A DNA stretch of 64,000 bases from JANNUT01 sp046331425 (GTDB lineage Bacteria > Acidobacteriota > Polarisedimenticolia > J045). Below are positions 33,410 to 43,400 of the stretch, piece by piece. Position 1 is the first letter of the stretch; each line of letters starts with the position of its first letter. The stretch spans positions 62,001-126,000 of the forward strand of contig JAXLQU010000001.1 in assembly GCA_046331425.1 (NCBI GenBank), read 5' to 3'. The translations under genes and the position numbers were made by a program. A model generated the notes under the pieces. The model was given only the letters and a program-made list of their open reading frames with translations, did not search any database and was not told the origin of the DNA.

Positions 33410-36400
33410 GGTCCCTCCTGGTTACAAAGGTTCGCACCCTTGACCAGATAGAAGAATGCGTTGGCGTTCGACCCCTGGTTGAGGTCTTCGTAGCTGGTGC
33501 CGGCGGCGCTACCGAGCAGTGTGAAACTCCCGGGCGCGCCGTTGGGTGATCGGTACACGTTGTAGCGGGTCGCGTTGGTCGCCGCGTTCCACGCCAGTCG
33601 CACGTGCGCCTTGCCGACGAGTGAAACGTTCAGCGCCGTCGCCTCACCAGGGACGGGACGGGTTGCGGTTTCGTCGGTAGAGACCTGAACGGTGTTGGTT
33701 TCGATCGCCCCGCCGTTGTTGGGCCCCGCTCCACACGTCTCGTCGTTCTCGGCACGCACGATGTAGTACAGGGTGCCGCTCGGTGCGGCTGCGTCGTTGA
33801 ACGATGTGCCGGCGACCCCGGCGCCGATCCGATTCGATGCGCTCGGCACGAATCCCGGCGTCGAGCTGCGATAGACGGAATAGGTACCGTTGCTGCCGGT
33901 ACCCCAACTGACAGCCGCGCTCCAATTGACGGTGACCCCCGTCGCAGCACAAGCGTTGTTGTCGATCGCGCTGCCGGCACCGGCGAAGGATGGAGGGCTT
34001 CCGCAACCGCCGCACGGACCGTAGTCGGGTTTGCTGCCGTCTTTGAGGATGAAGTCATCGACGGTCCAGCCGCCGCGCTGATCGCTGCCGTTGCTCTTCT
34101 GTCGGAACTCGAAATACACAGCGGGCTTGCCGTCGGCAGCCGACGTCAAATCGAAGGTCTGGAGTGTCCAGTCAGGGTCAGCGACGGTCGTCGTCAGGCT
34201 GCGATAGACGGGCAAACCTTGCGGCGTGAAGATCCACAGCGAGGCATCGTCGTTCAACTCGACGCTCAGCTTGCGATAGAACAACAGCTTGGTGTGTTGC
34301 CAGGTGCTCGCATTGAACGTCGGTGTGCGAGTTGCTTGATTGCTCAGATTCGGCTCGTAGTTGCCAGGGTTGGCGCCGAGCCCGGTGAGATCGTGTCCCA
34401 GTACCTTGTTGTTGTTGTAGGCGAACGCCGGGTCGATATTCCCCTTGGCTTGCGGGGCGTCGACCTGCCACTCGCCTTGACGTGTCCACGTGGTCGCGCC
34501 GGTTTCGAAATTCTCACGGTAATAAAGGCCTGGGATTTGGTTGGCCCGGAAGCTCAAGGCGCTGCCGTGATTGTCGCCGACCGCCAAGTTGCCGTAGGCG
34601 TCGGTGCTCTTGACGCGGAAGTACAACGTGTTGCAGGTGTCGAATCGGTTGAGCAGCACGCTGTGGTCGGTGACCAGCCCGGCGACGGTGAGTGTGTTGC
34701 CGAGCGCCGGTGTCGTCCCCCACTCCAGAACGGAGTCGGAGGGCTCGCTGGTGGTCCAACGGATCGTGGCGCGCTGGTCGGTGAGGACGCTGCTATCGAC
34801 GCGCAGGCTCGAGATGATCGGGCCGCCGCAGTCAGCGGTGGCGATATCGAACGAGAGGCCAGGGGCGCCGGTGCCATCGTCGCTGTCGAGGTAGGTAACG
34901 GTGATGGTGTCGCCGTGTTTGACCGAGATTTTTCCATCGGGCGCGGCCGCGCTGGAGGTTGTCGGTAACGATCCGGCGAAGCGGCTGGAGTTGGCCGCCG
35001 TCTCGGTAACGGTCACGAACTCGGGTGTGGTCTCGCTGCTGGAGGTCACGCGCAACACCGCGGTGTCGATCGCGCCGGAGTTGCGATTGAGATCGAGGTC
35101 CGAGACCGTGAAGCTCAACGTCGAGTTGCAGGCGTAGAAGTTGTTATCGATCGAGACCTTGCCGCCGTGACAGCTCTGCGGGCCTTGGCCGAAATCGCCT
35201 TGCGTTTCGAAGTGGTAGTACAGCCCGGAGTTGTTGTCGGTGATGCCGTTTCTGGGTTGGTCGGCGCTGTGCACGCTGTAGTAGTAGACGGTGCAGGAGG
35301 TGAGGCCGGTCAGCGAGACCGCGTGGTCGGTGACCAGCGTGCTGTTGTTGATCTGCGATGCCGGCGGGACCGTCGGGTCGTAGTTGACCTGGCTGTCGGA
35401 TGTTTCGTTGGTGCTCCAACGCACGATCGCGGACGTCAGCGTCGCGTCGGTGGTGCGCACATTGCCGATCACCGGCGGCGTGCAATCGACAGGGAGCGTG
35501 TCGGTCTTGGTGACGTTGAGTCCGCCCTGGCCATCGTTGGCGTCGACGTACGTGGCGGTGACCAGATCACCGGACGAGACCTGCACGACCCCGTCGGCAT
35601 TCGCCGATCCGGCTGCGACGGTGAAGGTTCCCTTGAAGCTGCCCGAGTTGGAACCCGATTCGCTCAAGACGATGTTCTCGCCGCCTGGTTCGGTGTTGGA
35701 GGAGACTTTCACGGTCAGCGTAAGGGTGCCGCGCAGGTCGCTGTCGGTGACCGACAGATTGAGCGTGGCGCTGCACGAACTGATCGTCTCCTTGAGGTTG
35801 ACCCGACCGTTCGGCGACGCGCTATTGAGCACCGCTTCGTAAGCGTCGACGCGCCCGGTACCGTATTCGTTGTCCTTGCCGGGCGGTCCGAGATCGATGG
35901 CGGTTTCTTCCAAGACCTGTTTGATGTCGTCTGGTGTGGCGCCGGGATTGGCAGAAACCATCAGCGCGACCGCGCCGGCGACATGCGGGGTCGCCATCGA
36001 GGTCCCCGAGTTGAAGGCGTATCCGCTACACACGTTGTGACTCTTGGTGTCGACACCCGGGCCGCTGACGTCGGGTTTGATCAAGCCGGGAGGGAACGGG
36101 TGATCGTTGAACGGCGGGACGCTCTGCCAGGTAACCGGACCGCGACTGGAGAACCCAGCAATGTTGTCATTGCAGTCGACCGCGCCAACGGTGATCACGC
36201 GCGGGACGTCGCCCGGTGTGCGCACGTTGTCGGGTTCGGCGCCCGACCCCTCGTTACCGGCTGCGATCACCATGGCGGTGCCCGCGTCGATCACGTTGCC
36301 GCAGTTGGTGCGCCATGTGGCGCGATCGGGATTTTGGTTGTGCGGCCATCCGAGGCTCATCGAAATCGAGTGTGCACCGTTGGCGGCGGCATACTGCATG

Positions 36401-37380
36401 CCGTTCCAGACATCGACTTCATCGGCGAACGTCACGCCGACCTTGACGATCATTACCTTGGCATCGGGCGCCATGCCGCTTTGAGTTCCGGCGGTGCCAT
36501 CGCCGGCAACCGTGCCGGCCGTATGTGAGCCGTGCGAGTTGTCGTCGTTGGGCTCGCGGTCGTTGTTGTCGAAGTCCCAGCCGATCAGATCGTCCACGAA
36601 GCCGTTGCCGTCATCGTCGATCCCATTGACGTCGGCCGGATCCATCACGATGCCGTTGTGATTGAGGTCCTCACCTGGATTGACCCAGACCTGATTGATG
36701 ATGTCGGAGTGTGTCCAGCAGGCGCCGGTGTCGATGACTGCGATCACCGCGCCGTTTCCGGTGTTGCCCAATTCGTTCCACACGCGCGGCGCCTGCATTT
36801 GCTGCACGCCGCACTCGATCTCGTCATTGCCGAAGGCGGCCGGCGCGAACTGCTCAGGGTGTAGCGCGCCGAAGGCCGCGGTGTTGGTCGCGGGCGGCGG
36901 CACCGTGCAGGAGTTTTCCTTTGCGCCCAGGAACACATCGCGCTTGGGATTCCAGTTGATGTGGTCGATCTCGGAGAGTTGCGCCAAGCGAAGGATCTCG
37001 GTCTTGGTGAGATCGACGCCGATCACATTTCCGATCCACAGCGGCCGGACACGCCGGGCGAGGCCGCGTGTGGCGAGCGATTCGAGTTGTGCGCGAAGCC
37101 TGGCTTGAGTCCGTGCGGCGTGCGATTGCAGCGCGGAGACGATGACCCTTCGCCGCTCATCACGGTCGGTGATCGCTTTGGCGCGCGTCGTCAGCGCTGT
37201 CCCGGTGAGCTGGTCTTTGAGCACGATGCTGACCGGGATGAACTCGGAGTCGCCGGCGCGTTCGAGTACTTGCGGTAGTTCCCCGGTGAGAGCAGCACCG
37301 GACGCTTGTGCGCGAACGGCTGGCGAGATCAGGCTGACGAGAAGTGCGAACAGACAAACGGCGATGCGTCGACGCAGCAT
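33406..37380 (-). CDS. Secreted subtilisin-like serine protease (S8) with C-terminal beta modules
   Basis: The 1,324-residue protein has a signal peptide ending AVRAQ and an inhibitor-I9-like propeptide (about 40-130). The catalytic triad is complete: Asp217 in AVIDTGA, His283 in SHGSHTAGT, and Ser461 in SGTSMATPHVAG. After about residue 530 come Ig-like repeats (GRVNLKETISSCSATLNLSV, DTAVLRVTSSSETTPE, HAVSLTGLTSCTVYYYSVHS), a jelly-roll-like module (YYRENFETGATTWTRQGEW) and two fibronectin III-like units. It ends FFYLVKGANLCNQEGP. The C-terminal 450 residues closely match those of the metalloprotease downstream. It probably acts outside the cell on proteins. It starts the two-gene protease operon. 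Confidence 0.93.
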   Translation of the reverse strand: MLRRRIAVCLFALLVSLISPAVRAQASGAALTGELPQVLERAGDSEFIPVSIVLKDQLTGTALTTRAKAITDRDERRRVIVSALQSHAARTQARLRAQLESLATRGLARRVRPLWIGNVIGVDLTKTEILRLAQLSEIDHINWNPKRDVFLGAKENSCTVPPPATNTAAFGALHPEQFAPAAFGNDEIECGVQQMQAPRVWNELGNTGNGAVIAVIDTGACWTHSDIINQVWVNPGEDLNHNGIVMDPADVNGIDDDGNGFVDDLIGWDFDNNDREPNDDNSHGSHTAGTVAGDGTAGTQSGMAPDAKVMIVKVGVTFADEVDVWNGMQYAAANGAHSISMSLGWPHNQNPDRATWRTNCGNVIDAGTAMVIAAGNEGSGAEPDNVRTPGDVPRVITVGAVDCNDNIAGFSSRGPVTWQSVPPFNDHPFPPGLIKPDVSGPGVDTKSHNVCSGYAFNSGTSMATPHVAGAVALMVSANPGATPDDIKQVLEETAIDLGPPGKDNEYGTGRVDAYEAVLNSASPNGRVNLKETISSCSATLNLSVTDSDLRGTLTLTVKVSSNTEPGGENIVLSESGSNSGSFKGTFTVAAGSANADGVVQVSSGDLVTATYVDANDGQGGLNVTKTDTLPVDCTPPVIGNVRTTDATLTSAIVRWSTNETSDSQVNYDPTVPPASQINNSTLVTDHAVSLTGLTSCTVYYYSVHSADQPRNGITDNNSGLYYHFETQGDFGQGPQSCHGGKVSIDNNFYACNSTLSFTVSDLDLNRNSGAIDTAVLRVTSSSETTPEFVTVTETAANSSRFAGSLPTTSSAAAPDGKISVKHGDTITVTYLDSDDGTGAPGLSFDIATADCGGPIISSLRVDSSVLTDQRATIRWTTSEPSDSVLEWGTTPALGNTLTVAGLVTDHSVLLNRFDTCNTLYFRVKSTDAYGNLAVGDNHGSALSFRANQIPGLYYRENFETGATTWTRQGEWQVDAPQAKGNIDPAFAYNNNKVLGHDLTGLGANPGNYEPNLSNQATRTPTFNASTWQHTKLLFYRKLSVELNDDASLWIFTPQGLPVYRSLTTTVADPDWTLQTFDLTSAADGKPAVYFEFRQKSNGSDQRGGWTVDDFILKDGSKPDYGPCGGCGSPPSFAGAGSAIDNNACAATGVTVNWSAAVSWGTGSNGTYSVYRSSTPGFVPSASNRIGAGVAGTSFNDAAAPSGTLYYIVRAENDETCGAGPNNGGAIETNTVQVSTDETATRPVPGEATALNVSLVGKAHVRLAWNAATNATRYNVYRSPNGAPGSFTLLGSAAGTSYEDLNQGSNANAFFYLVKGANLCNQEGP

Positions 37381-37653
37381 GGTACCCCCGTGTTCAAGGC
37401 GAACAGATCTCGGCCGACCGAGCCCCTCCGCTCGGATCGACGAACTTTACGTCGAAGGGGTGGGTCGGAGAAGGAGAAATGCAGGAGAGCGAGTGCGAAC
37501 AGAGGCGGGCGGAACCCCTTGTCCCTGCCCGGTCATCGTTCTGGAGTCGCGGCACACCGGGGCGGTTTGCCTGGCACTCGACAAACCAGGTTCGCGCCGG
37601 GGAGTTGGACGCCCGTCGCTCCGACGAAGGCTGGGCTCTGGAGATGACCGGCG

Positions 37654-38127
37654 GTGCGAGGAATAATCCTGCCGTCGATCACGTTTGAGCCGTTGGCACT
37701 CGACGGAGGAGCGGCCTTGACTCACCCCGATCCACATCCAGAGGAGGTACTCGGCTTGTTGAAGCGGCGCACCGCCGAAACGCGCATCGCGGTGGTGGGC
37801 GCCAGCAACAGCCCCGAGAAGTACGGCAACATCATCGTGAGGAATCTGATGGGGAAGGGGTTCACCGTGCTGCCGGTCAACCCGCGAGAGTCACAGGTGG
37901 CTGGGTTGACGGCCTACCCGAATCTGCGCGAACTCCCCAAGCCTGTGCACGTCGTCGACATCGTGACCCCTCCCGCCGTCACGCTGAGCGTGCTTCACGA
38001 AGCAACCGAGTGCGGTATCGACGCTGTATTCCTACAAGACGGCAGCTTCGACGATAGCGTCCTCGCCTACGCCGCCACCGCCCCATTCAAGACCGTCTAC
38101 AACGCCTGCATCATGGTCGTCACCTGA
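37654..38127 (+). CDS. CoA-binding domain protein (CoA_binding_2/YccU type)
   Basis: RIAVVGASNSPEKYGNIIVRN is the Rossmann motif of the CoA-binding family; GFTVLPVNPRESQVAG, HVVDIVTPPAVTLSVLHEA, and IDAVFLQDGSFDD follow as expected. The GTG at 37654 gives 157 residues, about 20 longer at the N-terminus than usual; TTG 37717 would give the standard length. These proteins bind CoA through the glycine-rich loop, but their physiological role is unclear. It is divergent from the subtilase operon across about 270 bases of noncoding DNA and is followed by the second palindromic repeat. Confidence 0.85.
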   Translation: MRGIILPSITFEPLALDGGAALTHPDPHPEEVLGLLKRRTAETRIAVVGASNSPEKYGNIIVRNLMGKGFTVLPVNPRESQVAGLTAYPNLRELPKPVHVVDIVTPPAVTLSVLHEATECGIDAVFLQDGSFDDSVLAYAATAPFKTVYNACIMVVT

Positions 38128-38143
38128 CCCTCCTCCCACCCCA

Positions 38144-38288
38144 CCCAATTCGGGGACGGTTTACCTAAAGCAGAGTTTGTCGGAGATAAGTCCGTCGATT
38201 CCTCTCGCAGGCACGCTGCGACCGGGCCGCGGGAGCAACCGCCGCTGTGCGACTAACTGTGCTTTAGGTAAGCCGTCCCCGAATTGGG
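38144..38288. repeat. Long palindromic intergenic repeat, copy 2 (nearly perfect)
   Basis: The left arm (38144-38171) starts CCCAATTCGGGGACGG and ends TTTACCTAAAGC. The right arm (38261-38288) is its reverse complement over 28 bases with one mismatch. Inner sequence next to each arm matches copy 1 (CCTAAAGCAGAGTTTGTCG on the left; GACTAACTGTGCTTTAGGTA on the right). It lies exactly between the convergent CoA-binding and topoisomerase VI B genes. The conserved ends and variable centre point to a mobile, non-autonomous element rather than only a terminator. Confidence 0.88.
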
Positions 38289-38296
38289 TGTTGTCT

Positions 38297-40036
38297 TCAG
38301 GAGGTGCGGGAACGCTCCAGGATTCCTTTGAGGTCTTCGACGGTCTTGTCGCGTTGGGGGTCGGTCAGCTTCAGGATGTCTTGCAACGCGATGCCGATCT
38401 GGGGGATGTACTTCGTGATGTAGCTCTTCTTCTTCTCTTCGTCGGCGCTGCGTTGGCGCTTGCGCAGGAACATCCCGAGCTTGCGCCCCACATCCATCAG
38501 CGCGAGTCGGATCTCCTTCACGATCTCCGGATACCCAGCGATCGCTTCCTTGCTTTCGGATGTGAACGGCACCCAGACCGACGCCAGTTGCACGAACAGC
38601 ACGACCGGCCCCGAGGGTGGCGCGCCGCGCGATTGCTGCAGCCCGTAAGCCTTCCAGTTGGTGCCGATGACCGCCTTGGTGATGACGCAGGCTCCCGACT
38701 GGTAGATCAGCGGCACGCGGTTGGCGAAGCGCAGCACCTCCATCAGATCTTCGGCCGGCAACTTGCCCCCGTAGGCCAACCCGGCTTCGACCAAGAACGG
38801 ATTGCCGCGATAGACCGCCGGCGGCCGACTGCAACTGGCGTAGAAATCGGCAGTGATTCGGGCTCGCAAGTTCTGCTCGATCAACTCGGCACCGGTCGGC
38901 ACCAAACAGTTGGTGGGAGGAGCGAGAATCTTGACCTCGGGAATTGCGCGGTAGATCCGTTCTACCGCACGTGTGTCGATGGTGGCGGCGCTGGCCTTGG
39001 CAGAGACTTTGGCTTTGTCGCAAATCTCCGACGCTACCTTCGGTGTGACGCGCGAAAAGCTGTGGACCAACGTGTCGACCACACGACGATCGGTCGAGTC
39101 GCGCAAAATCTTCAACAGCGTTCCCAACTCAACCCCGTGCGGATGAGGCTTGATCTCCTTGGCTTCCGGGGGGAGTTCGTCGGTGACACGCTTCCAGAAA
39201 AACGGCTCGGCCTTCGGAGAGCGATAGGTGAAGGTGGCGTGCGGGTTGGCCAGAGCGGTCAGTTCCAGAAACTCATCGACGCTGCGCTTGCCACGCAAGA
39301 ACTCGCCTTCCAGCGCAATCACCACCTCGGTCCCACGCGCGAACCCCGGTTCGTCGACCACTTCGTCCTTGATGATTTCGGGTTTGTTGCGGCGCGTGTC
39401 GATCGCGATCTCGTAGTGATGCGCCGGCCGGCGCGGACCGGTGCGCGAGGTGATCGCCACCGGTCGCCCGGTGGTCAGCAACCCGTACATTCCGGCCGCG
39501 CTGATCCCGATCCCTTGCTGACCGCGCGACTGGCGATAGCGATGAAACTTCGAACCGTACAAGAGCTTCCCGAAGATTTTCGGGATCTGTTCCTTCACGA
39601 TTCCGGGGCCGTTGTCGCGTACCTTCACGATGAATCGCTTGTCCGACTCCTCGTGAATGGTGACCTCGATCTCCGGCACGATCCCGGCCTCCTCGCAGGC
39701 ATCGAGCGCGTTGTCGACCGCCTCCTTCACCGTGGTGAGCAATGCTTTGCGCGGGTTATCGAACCCCAGCAGGTGCCGGTTCTTGGTGAAAAATTCGGAC
39801 ACGCTGATATCGCGCTGTTGTGAGGCCATCGATTGCGCATCGATCACGCGACGCCCGCCGCCGCTTTTTTTTCCGCGTGAGCCGCCTGCCTCGGTGGCCG
39901 GCGCTTCGACCTCATGCTCGAGCACCGCCACGTCGCCGGTCTCGACCGGTAGATCGGTCAACCTCTCCTGATCGAACAGCGTCGCTTGTTTGGCAGACTT
40001 CGCGCTGCCCCGAGAGCTGCTGGTTCCTTTCGCCAT
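38297..40036 (-). CDS. top6B: DNA topoisomerase VI subunit B
   Basis: The 579-residue protein has a GHKL ATPase: ISVSEFFTKNRHLLGFDNP, VKEAVDNALDACEEAG (Asn109 in the N-box), DNGPGIVKEQIPKIFG, and GQQGIGISAAGMYGLLTTG as ATP lid. The middle H2TH-like and transducer regions follow, with VIGTNWKAYGLQQS late in the transducer. The family powers strand passage by type IIB topoisomerase together with subunit A, which has the Spo11-like cleavage domain. No subunit A gene is seen in this window. An N-terminal extension of about 70 residues is Lys/Ser/Gly-rich and may be disordered; ATG at residue 70 would give the archaeal-like length. Topo VI is mainly archaeal and plant, with scattered bacterial cases. 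Confidence 0.93.
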   Translation of the reverse strand: MAKGTSSSRGSAKSAKQATLFDQERLTDLPVETGDVAVLEHEVEAPATEAGGSRGKKSGGGRRVIDAQSMASQQRDISVSEFFTKNRHLLGFDNPRKALLTTVKEAVDNALDACEEAGIVPEIEVTIHEESDKRFIVKVRDNGPGIVKEQIPKIFGKLLYGSKFHRYRQSRGQQGIGISAAGMYGLLTTGRPVAITSRTGPRRPAHHYEIAIDTRRNKPEIIKDEVVDEPGFARGTEVVIALEGEFLRGKRSVDEFLELTALANPHATFTYRSPKAEPFFWKRVTDELPPEAKEIKPHPHGVELGTLLKILRDSTDRRVVDTLVHSFSRVTPKVASEICDKAKVSAKASAATIDTRAVERIYRAIPEVKILAPPTNCLVPTGAELIEQNLRARITADFYASCSRPPAVYRGNPFLVEAGLAYGGKLPAEDLMEVLRFANRVPLIYQSGACVITKAVIGTNWKAYGLQQSRGAPPSGPVVLFVQLASVWVPFTSESKEAIAGYPEIVKEIRLALMDVGRKLGMFLRKRQRSADEEKKKSYITKYIPQIGIALQDILKLTDPQRDKTVEDLKGILERSRTS

Positions 40037-40127
40037 GCGCGAAAGTGTAGCGGAATTCACGTCGCCGGATCCGCGCTCAAATCGTTTGGTTGCTGAGGGG
40101 AGAAGGCTGGATAGAATACGCGCCCCG

Positions 40128-40376
40128 ATGCAGACCCGCGGCTTGATCGACACGCTCAACAACCTGTCCCTGGGCGAATTGGCACTGGTCACCCGGCGTG
40201 TGGGTGAGGTGCGCGACGAAGTCTTGGCGATGGATCAGATCGAGATCGCGGCGATCCTCGACGAATCGTTGCTGTGCTTGGCCGCGGGCGACCTGAGGAC
40301 TTTCCGCAAACGGATCAACACGGCGGTCAGCCGTCTCGGACACCTCAAACTCCACACATCCGAAACCGTTCGCTGA
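40128..40376 (+). CDS. Small conserved-looking protein of unknown function
   Basis: From ATG 40128 the product is 82 residues, helical and charged: GLIDTLNNLSLGELALVTRR, VGEVRDEVLAMDQIEIAAIL, DESLLCLAAGDLRTFRKRI. There is no signal or membrane segment. It starts 91 bases from the divergent topoisomerase VI B start. No family is recognised. The amphipathic helices suggest a small dimeric or partner-binding protein (inference). A longer open frame upstream would overlap the topoisomerase gene and is not preferred. Confidence 0.6.
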   Translation: MQTRGLIDTLNNLSLGELALVTRRVGEVRDEVLAMDQIEIAAILDESLLCLAAGDLRTFRKRINTAVSRLGHLKLHTSETVR

Positions 40377-40478
40377 GCCTCCCGACACTCGCTCTGAAAA
40401 AATCAGAAATCTACGGGCCAGGTCGCGATATCTTTCGGCGGGTTCTGCAGTGGCACACACTGCGAAGCATCAGATAGT

Positions 40479-40494
40479 GGAGGGGCTCGACATG
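40479..40494 (+). promoter_or_regulatory. Ribosome-binding site fixing the start of the second metalloprotease
   Basis: GGAGGGG at 40479-40485 lies six bases before ATG 40492. This supports that start rather than the in-frame ATG at 40450, and it puts the signal peptide right at the N-terminus. Confidence 0.75.
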
Positions 40495-43400
40495 ATTGGC
40501 ATCACGCGTCAGCGCGCTGGGACGGTTGCGCTCGTCTTCGTCTCGTTCTGTCTCTCGCCTGCCTGGGCCCTGCAGCCTCGCCTCGAGCACCTGCGGTTCG
40601 ACACCAAAGCGATCGAGCCGCCGCCTCCACTCGCCGTTCGTGCGATCGCCAGCACTGAGTTACCGGGGTCCGATGGGCTACGCCGAGCCTGGGATCGATT
40701 CGCGCAGGACAGTGGCGAGTGGCAGGCCTGGATCGATCAGCGCTCGGGGCTTCCCACGCTGGCGATCGGGCGTGGCCTCGCCTGGTTTCCGGTCGACGGC
40801 GCACAACCCTCGCTCGAATCGCTGGCGGAGCAGGCCCGCAACTTCACGTCCGAGCACTCTCAGCTGCTAGGCAATGTCGTGGCGCAGATGACGCTCGATG
40901 AACAGGCCTCGGGGCCGGTTGGTGAACGGGTCTGGCATTTGACTTTCCGGCAGCAAATCGGTGGTGTGCCGGTCGACGGCGCGCGTTACGACTTTCAGTT
41001 GGTGCTCGGCAAGCTGGTTGCATTCGGTGCCAATCAGTGGAGCGAGGTTCGACGCAGCACCCAACCGCAGATCGCGGCAGAACGGGCGCAGGTTGTCTTG
41101 GAAAACTACTTGCAGCTTCGCACCCCGGGCGAAATCGAGTATCGCGGCAGCGCCTCGCTGCATCTGGTTCCGCGCGATCCGCGGGGCGCCGTCGGGTCTG
41201 AGTGGCGAGGCGCGCGTGGTCGCGGACTCGACCACGACCTCGTGTGGCGCTTCGTCTTCATGGTTCCCGAAGAGCCGGCGCTGTGGATCGCCGATGTCGA
41301 TGCGACGACCGGCACGGTGTTGTCGCTGCACGACGACACTCGCTACGAGCGGATCAAGGGTGGTGTCTTCCCGCTGTCCAATGACGGTCAGGGAACAGAG
41401 GGGATCGAGCAGGCGGGGCTTCCGATGCCGTTTGCCGACTTCACGATCGACAACGGCGGCGAGCAGTTCTCCGATGATTTCGGCAATGCTCAGTGCCAGA
41501 CGGGAATCGTGCGCACCAAGCTTGCCGGTTCGTACATCCGAGTTTCGGACGCCTGCGGGGCGATCAACGAAGCGGGATCGTGTGCTGCAGGTGTCGATCT
41601 GAAGACATCGCCCGGCACCGACTGTGTCGTGCCGAGTGGATCGAGCGCCGGCAACACGCACGCGGCGCGCTCGTCGTTCTATCACCTCAATCGCGCGATG
41701 CAGACAGGCCGAGGCTGGCTGCCCGACAACCTCTGGCTGCAATCGCAGGTCACGGACAACGTCAACATCAACAACACCTGCAATGCGTTTTGGAATGGCA
41801 CGGTCAACTTCTACCGCTCGGGCGGCGGCTGTCGCAACACCGGCGAATTGCAGGGAGTGTTCGTTCACGAGTGGGGTCACGGACTCGACCAGAACGATGG
41901 CGGCGGGTATGACAACTCGTCGGAAGCCTATGCCGACATCGTGGCGATCTTCAACGCGCGCGAGTCGTGTGTCGGCCGCGGTTTCTATCAGAGCGGCAAT
42001 TGCGGTGGTTACGGTGACACCTGCCTGAACTGCAGCGGAATTCGCGAGATGGACTGGGATACCCGCGCGCGGCACACACCGGCGACTCCGCAGAACTTCT
42101 TGGCGACCAACTGCGGTGGCGGCGGTGGCCCCTGCGGCAAAGAGGTGCACTGCGAAAGCTACCCTGCCGCCGAGACGCTCTTCGATCTGGCGACGCGTGA
42201 TCTTCCTGCGACCGGCCTTGACCTGGATAGCGGCTGGCAAACCGCAGAGAAACTCTGGTATCTGTCGCGCAAGGGATCGGGCGGCAACGCCTACAACTGC
42301 GCACTCCCGAGTTCCGATGGCTGCGGCACCACGAGTTGGTATCACAAGCTGCGACTGGTCGACGACGACGACGGTGATCTCGCCAACGGCACGCCGCACG
42401 GCGCGGCGATCTATGCGGCGTTCGCTCGGCACAACATCGCCTGCGGAGCGACAACCGACCCAACCAATCAAACGCACGCCAGTTGTGGACCGCTCCCAAG
42501 ACCCGCGATCGTGCAAGCGAGCAAGTCGGCGAGTTCGGTTCGGGTCGCGTGGACGGCGGTGCCCGGTGCGGCGCGCTATCGGCTCTATCGCAGCGACCTC
42601 GGTTGCGATCGGGGTCAGGTGATCGTCGCCACCGTCAACGCACCGACCTCCGCGTTCACGGACGACGGCGTGCCCGAGAACTTCACCACCTACTACCGCG
42701 TACAAGCGTTCGGGCCGGCCGACGGTTGTGATAGCCCGGTCTCCACCTGCGAGACACAACGCGCCCCGCTCACCGCGATCGTGGCCGAGCGCAGCCGCGG
42801 TTGGTTGACGGCGGTCGGCGTTTCGACCGGAGCGTTCTCGCCGATTGCAACCGGACTGTCGCAGCCTGCGGGAGTTTCGCTGAATCGTGCGGAAACGTTG
42901 GCGTACGTCACCGAGGAAGGAAGTGGGGAGCTGTCCACGGTCAACCTAGACAACGGCGCGGTGACGCGCGTCGCGCAAGGACTCAGCGCACCGCGCGGCT
43001 CGGCGCGTCTGAACGCCGCCGAAACGCTTGCCTACCTTGTCGAGGCCGGCAGTGGCGAGTTGTCGAGCGTGCAACTGGCCGGTGGCACCGTAACGACGAT
43101 CGCCAGCGGACTGTCGACGCCGATCGATGTGGCGATCGATGCGCTGGAGCGCACCGCGTATGTGACCGAGTCGGGCCGCGGTGCGTTGGTGGCTGTCACG
43201 TTGGCGGGCGGAGCCAAGCGAGATATCGCGACCGGGTTGAATGGGCCGCGCTTCGTCCACCTGGATGCCAAAGAGCAGAAGGCGATCGTGACCGAGGGGC
43301 CAGGCGGCGCCGTCGCGCTGGTCGATTTGTACACGGGCCAAATCACACGCGACTCATCGGGGCTGAGCCTCCCGCTCGGCATCGACCTGAACTGCTCGGA

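Noticed and set aside
35167..36528. A 453-codon plus-strand open frame opposite the subtilase
   Set aside because: Same reason; the opposite strand holds the serine protease catalytic residues.
37381..37653. Possible tRNA or small RNA in the gap before the CoA-binding gene (GGTTCGCGCC-like sequence near 37590)
   Set aside because: No cloverleaf arms or acceptor stem could be paired around it.
38177..39823. A 548-codon plus-strand open frame opposite topoisomerase VI B
   Set aside because: The minus strand matches a full topoisomerase subunit; the plus frame has no family features and runs into the repeat.
40086..40117. Promoter TTGGTT / TAGAAT before the 82-residue gene
   Set aside because: The spacing is 20 bases, longer than the usual 16-18, and the match is weak.
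40867..42759. A 630-codon minus-strand open frame opposite the second metalloprotease
   Set aside because: Composition is that of an antisense shadow; the plus strand carries HEWGH and the signal peptide.
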